DNA of 29,366 bases from a virus: the IMG/VR virus record IMGVR_UViG_3300046514_000188, positions 1 through 29,366 of that record. One strand, given 5' to 3'. The notes beneath the pieces are model-generated. The model worked only from the letters and a program-made list of their open reading frames with translations, was not told where the DNA came from and ran no database searches. Both the position numbers and the translations under genes were made by a program. Below are positions 13,194 through 21,692 of the stretch, in pieces (positions within the stretch are counted from its first letter, which is position 1; each line of letters opens with the position of its first letter).

Positions 13194-14324
13194 TTACGCG
13201 GCTCCCATCGTCGTGTAGCGGTTGCCCACGACTGTTGCGCCTTGATCAAGATAGTGCTGCACTTGGGCGGTCGGCACGTCCTGCTCCGTGCCGTCAGGGG
13301 CGCGCAGGCGCGTGGTAGCGGGCTGCGTCGTGCCGCCTGGGGGCCGAACCGGCGGCACCACGTCGGCGGCTGGACCGCTGCCTTGCATCGGCGCCGGCGG
13401 CGCGACGCTCGAGCGCGCCGGGAAGCCGCCCGAGGCACTCGGCTGCGCCATGTATTGCGCTTCGCGATAGTTGGCGTCGTCGCCCGCCGCCTTGTAGGGC
13501 GCGAGCCGGCCGAGATAGTCGCCGTATTGGTTGCGGTTGTAGGTCTGTTCTTCCCTCGTGGCGGCGATAGCTTCATCGAACTGCTTCTGCTGCTGCGCGA
13601 GGGCGTCGGCGCTCGCACCCGCCTGCTTGTTGGCGGCGTAGATATTGCCGAAGATATTGGCGAGCGCGGGAATCGTGGTGTCCTTCCCGAGCAGTTTGGT
13701 CAGCCACGAGCTCGCGCCGCCACCCCCGCCGCTGTTCGCCGCGATGTCTGCGAGAGTGTTCCCTGCGGCGCCGACGTTGGGAATGGCACTGCCGCTCGCG
13801 AACAAGTCCTCGACCGTTGTCGCGGCGGCGGCCGGCACGGCTCCCGCGCCGCCCGCCCCAGCCCCCTCCACGGCTGGTCCGAGGAATTCGGTCGATCCCC
13901 AGCCCCCCGTCGCGGCTGTTCCACCAGCGCCGCCGCCCGTGGCTGCACCGCCGCCGCCCAAGGCGGCGCCAATCGCCGGCGCCGCGATCCCGGCGCCGAC
14001 GCCGCCCGCCGCGGCCACGCCGATCACGTTCGCCCAATTCGTCGGGTTCTCCCACTGGCCCGTGGTCCAGTTCCACTTCATGCCCTGATGGAAAAAACCG
14101 CTGTCCTGGCCGGCGCGGTCGCCCGATTGCGTGCCCGACCCCGTGAACGTCCCTCCCGCGTCGAACCATTCGCGGGGGTAGAACGTTTTCTGGCCGCGAA
14201 TCATGCGCCAGTAGCGGCCGGATGCGTCCTTGTTAAAGTCGCTCAGGCTCAGGGGATGGCCCAGACCGGCGAGCCCTTCCGTCGTCAGGGGCGTCAGCCC
14301 CCACGGTTCAGTGGTCGTTGCCAT
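13194..14324 (-). CDS. Gly/Ala-rich virion protein, gp7-like position, 376 aa
   Basis: Begins MATTTEPWGLTPLTTEGLAGLGHPLSLSDF and then has a Trp/Gly region (YWRMIRGQKTFYPREWF, KWNWTTGQWENPTNW). From about residue 98 there is a long Gly/Ala hydrophobic stretch (VIGVAAAGGVGAGIAAPAIGA) able to span a membrane, then helices with AANKQAGASADALAQQQKQFDEAI and a Pro-rich end. The membrane-capable segment plus QQ-rich helix is typical of podoviral ejected proteins. The start overlaps the stop of a 12-codon frame (TGATG). Confidence 0.75.
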   Translation of the reverse strand: MATTTEPWGLTPLTTEGLAGLGHPLSLSDFNKDASGRYWRMIRGQKTFYPREWFDAGGTFTGSGTQSGDRAGQDSGFFHQGMKWNWTTGQWENPTNWANVIGVAAAGGVGAGIAAPAIGAALGGGGAATGGGAGGTAATGGWGSTEFLGPAVEGAGAGGAGAVPAAAATTVEDLFASGSAIPNVGAAGNTLADIAANSGGGGGASSWLTKLLGKDTTIPALANIFGNIYAANKQAGASADALAQQQKQFDEAIAATREEQTYNRNQYGDYLGRLAPYKAAGDDANYREAQYMAQPSASGGFPARSSVAPPAPMQGSGPAADVVPPVRPPGGTTQPATTRLRAPDGTEQDVPTAQVQHYLDQGATVVGNRYTTMGAA

Positions 14325-14362
14325 CAGCGGCGCTCGCTGTCGTCACGGGTGTAAAAGGCCAT
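14324..14362 (-). CDS. Micro-ORF, 12 codons, possible translational coupler
   Basis: ATG 14360-14362 is preceded by GGAG seven bases upstream, overlapping the TAG stop of the gene above. It encodes MAFYTRDDSERR and ends in a TGA that overlaps the ATG of the next gene (TGATG). The next gene has no separate strong site, so ribosomes finishing this tiny frame may restart on it. It may be an expressed leader or chance. Confidence 0.4.
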   Translation of the reverse strand: MAFYTRDDSERR

Positions 14363-14370
14363 TGCGGCTC

Positions 14371-14874
14371 CTAGTCCTGCGCGAGGTAGCTGGCGGTGAG
14401 GATAAACGTGCTGGTATTCGCGAGGTTCGCCGGCGTCAAAAACACGGGGGCCGTCGCGCCGCCGGCCGGCACGCCCTGCAGATAGATGAAGTTCGTGCTC
14501 GGCTGGATGAAGCCACTGATCGACGCCCAACTCCCAGGTAAGGAAAAATAGGCCACCCCCACGCTCCAGGCTGGGGCGTTGGCCGTGTGCGCCTCGGCCT
14601 GAAACGGCAACCCCTGAACGATCACCGTGCCCGTCACGGTTCCCAACACCGTCAACGCGACTGTCGCCGTGGCGAACACCAGGCGGCCGACTTTTCCATA
14701 CCGTCCCGCCTGAGTGCTATACGTTTGCCCTGACGTGCCCGTTGATCCTCCCAAGACCGGCGCCCACTCGCCTTCACTGTAGAGATTCGTAAAGTACTGC
14801 TGCCAGAGCGGCGACAACACGAGGCCCGCCGCGCCGGTCAGGGCTGTCGTTAAGGGCGGGATCGGCTTCGTCAT
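14371..14874 (-). CDS. Fibre/collar-type structural protein, 167 aa
   Basis: Residues about 45-85 (GTSGQTYSTQAGRYGKVGRLVFATATVALTVLGTVTGTVIVQGLPF) follow the 'Y..Q.GRY.K.G.LV......L' pattern found in distal beta-domains of many phage tail-fibre and collar proteins. The N-terminus (MTKPIPPLTTALTGAAG) and the Gly/Ala-rich C-terminal strands fit a small trimeric fibre. It directly follows the gp10-like gene, where P22 has its tail needle. A needle or fibre role is inference. Confidence 0.72.
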   Translation of the reverse strand: MTKPIPPLTTALTGAAGLVLSPLWQQYFTNLYSEGEWAPVLGGSTGTSGQTYSTQAGRYGKVGRLVFATATVALTVLGTVTGTVIVQGLPFQAEAHTANAPAWSVGVAYFSLPGSWASISGFIQPSTNFIYLQGVPAGGATAPVFLTPANLANTSTFILTASYLAQD

Positions 14875-16395
14875 TTACAGTTGTCCCGTCCCTGGTGTGA
14901 CCCTGATCCAGAGTCCCGGTCCCCACACGCACGGCCGGATGGCATGCTGACGCACCGACAGGACGAGGCGATCCGCCCGATAGCGGCCCAGTTGAAACCA
15001 TTGGGCGACCGCCTGGCCGTCCATCTGCCCGCCGACCGCTGCCGGGATCGGTGGCCCCTGTGTCCGCAGGTTATCGCCACTGATCAGCAGTTCTGGGACG
15101 GGGACCGGGAGGCCGTCCGCGATCGACTCGAGGCCTAGTTCGAGTTGCTGAAGAAAGATCCATTGATTCTCGACACCCAGGTATGGGGCGATGCGTTGCC
15201 GCAAGATCGTATTCGTCACGCCCGCGCTGGCCGTCTGATCGGTCAGAGTCGCCGCGTCTAATCCACAGAGAAACGGCGTGTCACGCTGGCCCACCAGCAC
15301 GAGCGGGCGCTGCCCGGTGTTCTGCGTGAGGCCGCAGACGCCGCGGGCTTGCCACGTCTCCAGCCCAAACGTCCCAGATCCTGGGGCGGTTTCGATGAAA
15401 TTCCCGCGATTGTGCCAGGCCTCCTCCGTCACGTCATACGACCACGTGACCTTATAGGAGGGCCAGGTCCAACAGATAAAGACATGCCCGCGTTCCGTAT
15501 AGGCGAGCGCCTCGGCTTCGTCGGGATACACCGCCTGCGAAATATTCGCACTCACGCCGGCTGTGGAAATGGCGCGGACCTGCAATCCCGTCGCGGCAAA
15601 AATTTGACTCAGCCCGAAGTCTTTCGTGGCGCCGACCCAAAAGACGGTATCAGCAATAGAAATGATGCTGGCATAGCTGGTGGTGCCTTCGTTGATGACG
15701 GAGCCTGGCATAGGGAGAAAGGGGGTCGTGGCGTCGCCGCTGTCGATGAACAGTTCCGTCGTCTTGGTGCCAATCACCCAGATCCGCCGATTATTCACCG
15801 CAAAGCCGGTAATGTTGTCGGACGTCGAGGAGCGGGTAAAGAAATCTGTCGCGGACCAGACGAGGCCGTTTTCGAGATTCGAGAACCACATCTTTGGCGT
15901 GTTCACTTCATTGGCGAGGAAATACCCATCCATGTAGCCGACCATGCGAGGCACAAAAGGCAAGGGCACCACGGTCCATGCGGCGGTGACCAGATCGAAG
16001 ATATACAGCACCCCCGCCGAACACACGGCGAGTTGATTGCCGCCCGCACCATTCGATGCAAAGGTCACGGGCCGCTGGGCGGGGGAGGCGGCGACCGGAT
16101 GAATATTGATCACCGACGCCAGGGGACCGGGGATCACTTCATAGAACGACGCCCCATTCACGCCGAAGATCCGCCCATCTTGCGAAAAGAGACCCCGGCA
16201 GGTCACCTCGGGCAGGACGAGCGGGGCGCTGGTCGAGGGATAGGCGCCCTGTCCCGGCGTGCCATAGAAGAAGGCTTTTTTGGGATCGTTCGCGGTGCGC
16301 GTCGTTTCCAGATAGATGTTAAAGCACGCATCGCACGCCTGGCTGAACGACTGCGCGGGATTAGCGGGTCCGACAAAATTCGGCCACAGCGGCAT
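14875..16395 (-). CDS. P22 gp10-like packaged-DNA stabilisation / tail hub protein, 506 aa
   Basis: Part of the short-tail tube that plugs the portal after packaging. The sequence follows P22 gp10-family proteins: MPLWPNFVGPANPAQSFSQACDACFNIYLE at the start, KAFFYGTPGQG, CRGLFSQDGRIFGVNGASFYEV, then beta-propeller-like repeats including ELFIDSGDATTPFLPMPGSVINEGTTSYAS and VGATKDFGLSQIF. ATG 16395 is preferred over GTG 16401: it overlaps the upstream TGA (TGATG) and has AGGGA at good distance. The family assignment is from recognised sequence pattern. Confidence 0.85.
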   Translation of the reverse strand: MPLWPNFVGPANPAQSFSQACDACFNIYLETTRTANDPKKAFFYGTPGQGAYPSTSAPLVLPEVTCRGLFSQDGRIFGVNGASFYEVIPGPLASVINIHPVAASPAQRPVTFASNGAGGNQLAVCSAGVLYIFDLVTAAWTVVPLPFVPRMVGYMDGYFLANEVNTPKMWFSNLENGLVWSATDFFTRSSTSDNITGFAVNNRRIWVIGTKTTELFIDSGDATTPFLPMPGSVINEGTTSYASIISIADTVFWVGATKDFGLSQIFAATGLQVRAISTAGVSANISQAVYPDEAEALAYTERGHVFICWTWPSYKVTWSYDVTEEAWHNRGNFIETAPGSGTFGLETWQARGVCGLTQNTGQRPLVLVGQRDTPFLCGLDAATLTDQTASAGVTNTILRQRIAPYLGVENQWIFLQQLELGLESIADGLPVPVPELLISGDNLRTQGPPIPAAVGGQMDGQAVAQWFQLGRYRADRLVLSVRQHAIRPCVWGPGLWIRVTPGTGQL

Positions 16396-16688
16396 CAGCA
16401 CATCCCTGACGGATCGGTCACGGGCGCGAGCGGTGGCAGGGGTGAGGTCACATCGACATCCGTGCCCACCAGCGCCTGCGCCGTCGTCCGCGCCGCGAGA
16501 TTCGCATTAAGCCGATCCAGCAGCGCCCGCGCCGCGTGCCGTAGCACGATCGGGTCAAACGGCACCCCGTTCATGCGGATGATGTCTGGCACATCCGCCA
16601 GGCCGACGCCACGGGCCACGATAATGATCTGGAGCCCGCTTGTCTCGAGCTCGCTCTTGACTGAATCGACGCGCACGCTGGTATACAT
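16395..16688 (-). CDS. Small virion-module protein, 97 aa
   Basis: MYTSVRVDSVKSELETSGLQIIIVARGVGLADVPDIIRMNGVPFDPIVLRHAARALLDRLNANLAAR: a beta start followed by helices. It is encoded directly upstream of the gp10-like gene and overlaps it by one base. I do not recognise a family; a connector or chaperone role next to the hub gene would fit the position but is not shown. Confidence 0.7.
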   Translation of the reverse strand: MYTSVRVDSVKSELETSGLQIIIVARGVGLADVPDIIRMNGVPFDPIVLRHAARALLDRLNANLAARTTAQALVGTDVDVTSPLPPLAPVTDPSGMC

Positions 16689-16691
16689 AGC

Positions 16692-17012
16692 TCACCGTTG
16701 GATGCGCTGCGCCCAGTCGAGAAAGACGACGACATCGCCGACCGTGCGTAAGCCGTGGTCGATGCCGAGAAAGCGGGCGGCATAATGCAGGACCGCCTGC
16801 ACCTTGCCGGCGTCCTCCAGATCGAAGTCGTCGGCGAACTGCGCCACCGGCAGGCCGATCACGGAAAACGACCGATGCACCGCGCGCCGAATCGCCGGGT
16901 CGATCACCCAGTCATCCTCCGGCACGGCGTCCGGATCGTCGCCGCCCCAGGCCAGCAGGATGGCGCCGAGCCAGCGGCAGAACCGCCGCCACTGCAGCAC
17001 CAGGGCCGTCAT
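16692..17012 (-). CDS. Small virion-module protein, 106 aa
   Basis: The N-terminus has a hydrophobic, Trp-rich helix (ALVLQWRRFCRWLGAILLAWGG), then an acidic part (DDPDAVPEDDWVIDPAIRRAVH) and helices (VQAVLHYAARFLGI, TVGDVVVFLDWAQRI). The start overlaps the stop of the lectin-domain gene by four bases (ATGA). The N-terminal helix could touch a membrane. Function unknown. Confidence 0.66.
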   Translation of the reverse strand: MTALVLQWRRFCRWLGAILLAWGGDDPDAVPEDDWVIDPAIRRAVHRSFSVIGLPVAQFADDFDLEDAGKVQAVLHYAARFLGIDHGLRTVGDVVVFLDWAQRIQR

Positions 17013-18166
17013 GCGCCGGCTCCCAAGGCCGCGAGCCGATGCACCACGGCGGCGCCGCCGACGGTGGTCGCGGCGCCCCAGGTGATGAAGCTGTTGCTCG
17101 CCTTCTGCGATTGAAAGCTGGCGATGTTGTAATCGAGGCTGCGCGCCACGTTCGAGACGCGCGCCTCGTCAATGTCGCCGTTGAAGTTGGCCCACTGGAA
17201 CGGGCCGCCACTCGTCTCGAGTTCGATACCGATAGAGGTCGTGTCGAGCCCGCTCGGCGTCACACCAGACCCAAGGAACGACGTATTCGGACTGACCGAC
17301 ACGCCGTCGAAGTGCAGCGCGAGGCTGGTGCTGTTGGTAAACACCGCCGCAATGTGGTGCCAGTTCGTATCGACCGTCACCGCAAAGTAGTTAAATTTGT
17401 TCGTGCCAGCGCCCGCAATATCGTTCTCGAGCACCATGATGTAGGTGACATGGTCGGTCGAGAAGCGCCAATAACAGACCCAGAACGCTTCTTGTCCGGA
17501 GTTTTTCGACAGCGACACCATGATGCGCTGTTCACTGTCTGTCGTGATCAGGTCGGTGAGCTTGGCCCAACATTCGAGCGTCAGTGGAAACGTCGTCGTC
17601 GCCGCCGCCGCGACGCTGAGATATTTCGCGTTCGGGTTGGCCGTCCGCACAAAATGCGCGCCGCCGGCGATGTCGCCCGTGGTCGCGGTGACGCTGTTGG
17701 TGTTCGTGAGGTTCGCGGGCGTGGACGTGCTGCCCGTCAGCGTCAGCGTCGAGCCGTCGCCGAGATGATAGACGTTGGTGTAGCCGGTGTTCCACGCCGC
17801 CGTTTTACCAAACGCGCCGCCGTTCGGGTCGGTGGTGATCGTCGCGTCGCCGTAGAACATATAGAGCACGACCGCCGACGCGCGCGTCAGTGTTGGGATT
17901 TTCACCCACGCCTCGAGCTTCCCGTTCACACCGTCATACAGCACGCGCTCAGCCGGATAGCGAGTCGTCTGCGCCACGCTGTCAAAGAAGGCGATATCGA
18001 AGCCGTCGGGCCTGATGACCCCGCCGTTGCTGGTGTCCTTGAGGTCCGCGTCGGCCGCCTGCGGCCCGTAGCCGAGGCCGATACAGAGCGGCCAGTCCAC
18101 CGGGTCGCTGCTCATGCTGATCGCATTGCTCGCCAGCGTCAGTTGCTTGTATTTCGCGAACGCCAT
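17009..18166 (-). CDS. DUF2341 + LamG-type lectin virion protein, 385 aa
   Basis: Start taken at ATG 18164-18166, giving MAFAKYKQLTLAS; the longer frame to 18322 is an Arg-rich overlap with the fibre gene. Residues about 5-125 match the DUF2341 pattern (YKQLTLAS...DWPLCIGLG, GFDIAFFDS, VNGKLEAWVKIPTL, VVLYMFYGD). Residues about 170-345 form a LamG/concanavalin-A-like jelly-roll (AGGAHFVRTAN, FPLTLECWAKLTD, WHHIAAVFTN, ALHFDGVSV, NGDIDEARVSNVARS). Such two-domain proteins bind carbohydrate. Beside the spike-base and fibre genes it is a likely receptor-binding or decoration protein. Confidence 0.82.
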   Translation of the reverse strand: MAFAKYKQLTLASNAISMSSDPVDWPLCIGLGYGPQAADADLKDTSNGGVIRPDGFDIAFFDSVAQTTRYPAERVLYDGVNGKLEAWVKIPTLTRASAVVLYMFYGDATITTDPNGGAFGKTAAWNTGYTNVYHLGDGSTLTLTGSTSTPANLTNTNSVTATTGDIAGGAHFVRTANPNAKYLSVAAAATTTFPLTLECWAKLTDLITTDSEQRIMVSLSKNSGQEAFWVCYWRFSTDHVTYIMVLENDIAGAGTNKFNYFAVTVDTNWHHIAAVFTNSTSLALHFDGVSVSPNTSFLGSGVTPSGLDTTSIGIELETSGGPFQWANFNGDIDEARVSNVARSLDYNIASFQSQKASNSFITWGAATTVGGAAVVHRLAALGAGA

Positions 18167-18168
18167 GA

Positions 18169-20085
18169 TCAGGCGCCCTTGTAGCCGGCGATCGACACCT
18201 TCGTGCTGGCGCTCGTCGTCACGTTCTGCACAAAGATGGCGGTCGCGGTCGTCGGTTGTCGCAGCGGTGTGGGAAATGTCACGACCGCGCCGCCTTGTGC
18301 CGCGGCGGCCGGCACCACCCACAGCGTCGTGCCGCTGCTGCCATCCTGAATCAGCACATCGGTCGGATGGGTCGCATCGGAGTTCGACACCGTGATCGTC
18401 GTGATGTAGTTCCGCAATCCGGCGGCCGGCGCGGCGACGCAGGTGGTCGAGGTGGTGGCCGTCATCTGGCCGGCGGTGACACCGGAGACAAAATTCTCCG
18501 GATTCGCATAGGGTAGGACGATCAGCTTCCCGACCAGATCCGCGACGAGTTGCACCATGCGCCCGGTCGTGACCGCGCTGTTCTCGGCGCTGACCGCCTG
18601 CGCGCCGTTGTTGATCGGATTCGACCCAATCGCAACATTGTTCGCGACGTTGCCGCCGACCGCGAGGGTCCCGTTCACGCCGGCCGTCGCGGTCGTCTGA
18701 CCGCCGACCTGCGCCAGGTTCACCGACTGGTTCGCCGGCAGCGCCACACTGTCGGGCGTCACCAGCAGCTTTGTCATGCTGGCGGCGCCCTGCACGGTGA
18801 CGACGCCGCCGGCCGGCGTGCCGGCGACGCCCGCGCCGATCACGGTCGCATTGAGGGAGGCGGCGACGGCCTGGGCGACATTGACCAGGCCCGTGCCATC
18901 CGTGGGGAGCTCGACGCGCAGCGCCCCGGTGGCGACGCCGTGGCCGGTGACCGGCTGCGTCCCGTTCCAGTCCACCGACAGCGACGCCGCATTGTCATCG
19001 ACATGGACGACGTTGCTGATGGTGCTGACCGTGCCCGAGTCCACGATCACATGGCCGATGACGTTGGTGCCGGCGTTGAGGCCGACCACGCCGGTGCCAT
19101 CGGTCGGGAGTTCGACGCGCAGCGCGCTCGCCGCCGTGCCGTGGCCGGTGACCGCCGCCGTGCCGCTCCAATTAACCCCGACTCCATCGGGGACCGACAC
19201 ATACAGCTGGCCCTTGTTCGTGGCATTCAACGCGATGTTGTCGCCATCGGCACTGACCTGCGACGTGGTCAGGATGTCCTGGCGCCGCGCCATCAGCATG
19301 TTGCCGATCGGGTCCGCGAGGGCTGGCACGTCTTCGGTGGCTTGCGTGCCGCCGCTGACACTGACCGCGGTGCCGGCGGCGTCCAGCAGCGTCACGTAGG
19401 CGGCGCCGAAGTTGGTGCCGCGCTGCGCGATGTTGTCGCCGTTGGTCGTGACCGTGGCGGCCGGCGTATCGGCGCGCACAAGGATCAGGGCCGTGCCGGT
19501 CGGGTCGCCGGCCGCCGGCGCATCCTCCGTGTATTGCGTGCCGCCGCCGATCGACGCCGAGTTGTCGACGTTGACGTGTAAGCGGTGGTTCACCGAATCC
19601 CAGACATCCGCGGTGATCTTGTCCAGGCCGCGCAGATGGCTGTTGACGGTGCCGGGGTTATCCCCGACCACCGCGGGGTCGGTGGTGCTGCCGGTGGCCG
19701 CATCCGCCCCGTCGGCGATCGATACCGCGCCGCCGCCGCTGCCGCCGCCGGCCGCCGCCGCCCCACCCGTCGCCGCCTCCACCGCATTGAGGGTGACGAC
19801 CGCCTGGCCGCTCGTCCAGGCCGACATCCGGACCTGCATCGACACCAGCGGCGCCGCCGCCTGCCACAGCCCGTTCACGGTGGTTTGCACCACCGACACG
19901 GTGCCAGCGATCGGCGTGGCACTGAGCGCGGTGAACGTCACGCCATCGATGCTGCCTTCGAACTGCACCGTGCCGGCCCAGGTGCCGGTGATCTGGATGC
20001 CGAACCCCGCCAGGCCAGGCGGCGTCAGGCGCACCGTGGCGCCGACCGCGGCGAGGAGGCCGACGTTTTGTGCGGAGGGCGCCAT
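18169..20085 (-). CDS. Repetitive fibre / head-spike protein, 638 aa
   Basis: Almost entirely beta-structured and Gly/Ala/Thr/Val-rich. Residues about 1-105 look like a separate beta domain (GFGIQITGTWAGTVQFEGSIDG), followed by a Gly/Ala linker. Tandem repeats can be seen: GGTQYTEDAPAAGDPTGTAL and GGTQATEDVPALADPIGNML; GTAAVTGHGTAASALRVELP and GTQPVTGHGVATGALRVELP. The C-terminal 90 residues (YITTITVSNSDATHPTDVLIQ...STKVSIAGYKG) form another beta domain. It follows the spike-base gene by overlapping starts and stops, so it is probably the fibre mounted on it. Confidence 0.8.
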   Translation of the reverse strand: MAPSAQNVGLLAAVGATVRLTPPGLAGFGIQITGTWAGTVQFEGSIDGVTFTALSATPIAGTVSVVQTTVNGLWQAAAPLVSMQVRMSAWTSGQAVVTLNAVEAATGGAAAAGGGSGGGAVSIADGADAATGSTTDPAVVGDNPGTVNSHLRGLDKITADVWDSVNHRLHVNVDNSASIGGGTQYTEDAPAAGDPTGTALILVRADTPAATVTTNGDNIAQRGTNFGAAYVTLLDAAGTAVSVSGGTQATEDVPALADPIGNMLMARRQDILTTSQVSADGDNIALNATNKGQLYVSVPDGVGVNWSGTAAVTGHGTAASALRVELPTDGTGVVGLNAGTNVIGHVIVDSGTVSTISNVVHVDDNAASLSVDWNGTQPVTGHGVATGALRVELPTDGTGLVNVAQAVAASLNATVIGAGVAGTPAGGVVTVQGAASMTKLLVTPDSVALPANQSVNLAQVGGQTTATAGVNGTLAVGGNVANNVAIGSNPINNGAQAVSAENSAVTTGRMVQLVADLVGKLIVLPYANPENFVSGVTAGQMTATTSTTCVAAPAAGLRNYITTITVSNSDATHPTDVLIQDGSSGTTLWVVPAAAAQGGAVVTFPTPLRQPTTATAIFVQNVTTSASTKVSIAGYKGA

Positions 20086-20351
20086 CAGATTTGGTAGAGC
20101 GCCACGAGCAGCGTCGCCGTGGTCGACGTCGCGTTGATGCGGCGCACGCCGATCGGCAGGACGGTGCCGACCGGCGGCGCCGTAAAGACACAGGTGCTGT
20201 TATCCGCCATCACCGCGACGAGATTGCCGGCGCCGCCGACGTAGATGCCGTCCGTCAGTTGCTGCGTCTGCTGATAGCGGACCAGATCGACGGTGTCCGA
20301 CGTCGTAATCGGGATGAATTTATTGAGCGGGCCGCGCGTCAGTAGGCTCAT
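20085..20351 (-). CDS. Spike-base-like structural protein (RCAP_rcc01079-like pattern), 88 aa
   Basis: The sequence ITTSDTVDLVRYQQTQQLTDGIYVGGAGNLVAVMADN...VLPIGVRRINATSTTATLLVALY follows the pattern 'DT.DL......iyVGg.Gnl..v......lPi.v.R..atgTTA...vAly'. I associate this pattern with spike-base proteins of gene transfer agents and many phages. It would anchor the fibre encoded next on the head or tail. The ATG overlaps the TAA of the endonuclease gene upstream. Confidence 0.78.
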   Translation of the reverse strand: MSLLTRGPLNKFIPITTSDTVDLVRYQQTQQLTDGIYVGGAGNLVAVMADNSTCVFTAPPVGTVLPIGVRRINATSTTATLLVALYQI

Positions 20352-20915
20352 TTAGTAATTCCCTGTGTGATATTTCATGGCCGCTTCAAGAAACCCAGGT
20401 TTGTCAAAAGCCGCCATGAGGGTATTGCAGCTATTACATAACAGACCTCGAACCTTCCCGGTCTGATGGCAATGATCAATACATGGCCGATAGAGCTGCA
20501 CATCACACACAGCACAGAGTCCAGATTGTTCAATCATCATGCGATCAAAATCATGCCGCCGGATGCGATACATCGTCCACAGTGAATCGTCGTAGCTGTC
20601 GCGCGTGTATTTCCCTTTCTTCTCGGCTGTAATTCCACGCTGACATTCACGGCAATACCAATGCAATCCGTCGACGGATGACCGATTCAGCGCGAACTGG
20701 AGACGCTCTCTCATCTGGTTGCAGCGGCTGCATCGTTTGGACTCTGGTAATTTGTCAACGTTGAATTTGCTCTTGTTTTTCGCGTAATAGCGCGCCTGTT
20801 CTTTGCGATTGCAGATCCTACATGTCCGACCTAGCCCATTTATGTGCTGTGCCGATTTAAAAAAGTCCGTCAACGGTTTGAGCGTATTGCACGACGTGCA
20901 TTGTTGAGTGTCCAT
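20352..20915 (-). CDS. HNH / recombination endonuclease VII family endonuclease, inserted in the virion module, 187 aa
   Basis: Cuts DNA, probably as a free-standing homing endonuclease. Two N-terminal zinc-ribbon-like repeats (CTSCNTLKPLTDFF...CRICNRKEQARYY; CSRCNQMRERLQF...CRECQRG) precede the Endo VII core CAVCDVQLYRPCIDHCHQTGKVRGLLCNSCNTLMAAF, with the D-H-C-H metal/catalytic set and paired Cys. ATG 20915 is preferred over TTG 20921. The gene is visibly more A+T-rich than every neighbour and interrupts the conserved order of head and spike genes. Its C-terminal codons repeat the end of the adjacent gp4-like gene (14-base near-repeat), suggesting insertion. Confidence 0.88.
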   Translation of the reverse strand: MDTQQCTSCNTLKPLTDFFKSAQHINGLGRTCRICNRKEQARYYAKNKSKFNVDKLPESKRCSRCNQMRERLQFALNRSSVDGLHWYCRECQRGITAEKKGKYTRDSYDDSLWTMYRIRRHDFDRMMIEQSGLCAVCDVQLYRPCIDHCHQTGKVRGLLCNSCNTLMAAFDKPGFLEAAMKYHTGNY

Positions 20916-20947
20916 CCACAAACAATATCCAGCCTACAACATAAAAT

Positions 20948-21688
20948 TCAGTAATTGCCGGTTTGGATGTTGTAGCCGCGTCTCCCGCTCGGGCCGAACG
21001 CGGTGGCGAAATCATTCGACAGATCACTCAGCCGCAGATTCGACCGGAAGATGTTCGCGAACGTCTCGTGGGCTAGGATGGCGTCTTCCGCCGGCATGTC
21101 CCGCCCATACGGGCCGGCGAGACGGCGCTCGAGGTTGTAGACGATCGCCTCGTCGTAGCCGTCGGGAAAGGTATAGACCGTGGTGCTGAGATCGGCGAAA
21201 GGACCGACGCCTTGTTCCACGTAGAGCCCCAGCCCGTTCACATTGTTATCGGGGACGGGCCACAAATACAGCCGACCGAGCCCGACCTGCGGGCTGTAGT
21301 AGATCGCCGTTGGCTGACTCCCCGGCAAGGTCTTGATGGCGATGGCCCGATACATATCGTCGGTCAAGATCGCGAGCGGTATCTCAACCGTCGAGGTGTT
21401 CAGGATGAGTGTCGCCCCCATGAGCCGATTCTGATTCGAGAGGGAGAGCGGAATATCCCCGCCGATGCCCACAGAATAGTCGGTGTTGGGGCCGCCCTTC
21501 CCAGCAATCAGGGGAAAGCCGTGGCCGATCGTGGCGTAGGATGTGAATTGCTGCGCCCACGTCCCCATCATCAGATTCAGTATGGCGAGCGCCTGCGTCG
21601 TCTGCGCCGCCGGCAGCGTCGCACCAGGCTGGAAGACGTTGAGGCGTTCGAATGCTTGCGTAATATACGAAAGCGCCGTGCCGCTCAT
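20948..21688 (-). CDS. P22 gp4-like head-to-tail adaptor, 246 aa
   Basis: Binds below the portal ring and starts tail assembly. Helical N-terminus with ALSYITQAFERLNVFQPG, TQALAILNLMMGTWAQQ, then the beta part QPTAIYYSPQVGLGRLYLWPVP and the family's signature PDGYDEAIVYNLERRLAGPYGR, followed by helices (DAILAHETFANIFRSNLRL). Length and order match P22 gp4-type adaptors. The C-terminus YNIQTGNY is echoed by the TGNY end of the endonuclease gene that follows. Confidence 0.85.
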   Translation of the reverse strand: MSGTALSYITQAFERLNVFQPGATLPAAQTTQALAILNLMMGTWAQQFTSYATIGHGFPLIAGKGGPNTDYSVGIGGDIPLSLSNQNRLMGATLILNTSTVEIPLAILTDDMYRAIAIKTLPGSQPTAIYYSPQVGLGRLYLWPVPDNNVNGLGLYVEQGVGPFADLSTTVYTFPDGYDEAIVYNLERRLAGPYGRDMPAEDAILAHETFANIFRSNLRLSDLSNDFATAFGPSGRRGYNIQTGNY

Positions 21689-21692
21689 CGCG

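Noticed and set aside
15349-16785. Plus-strand open frame of 478 aa opposite the gp10-like gene
   Set aside because: Antisense shadow spanning several real minus-strand genes.
17039-18184. Plus-strand open frame of 381 aa opposite the lectin-domain gene
   Set aside because: Antisense shadow; Arg/Val/His-rich composition and no recognisable domain.
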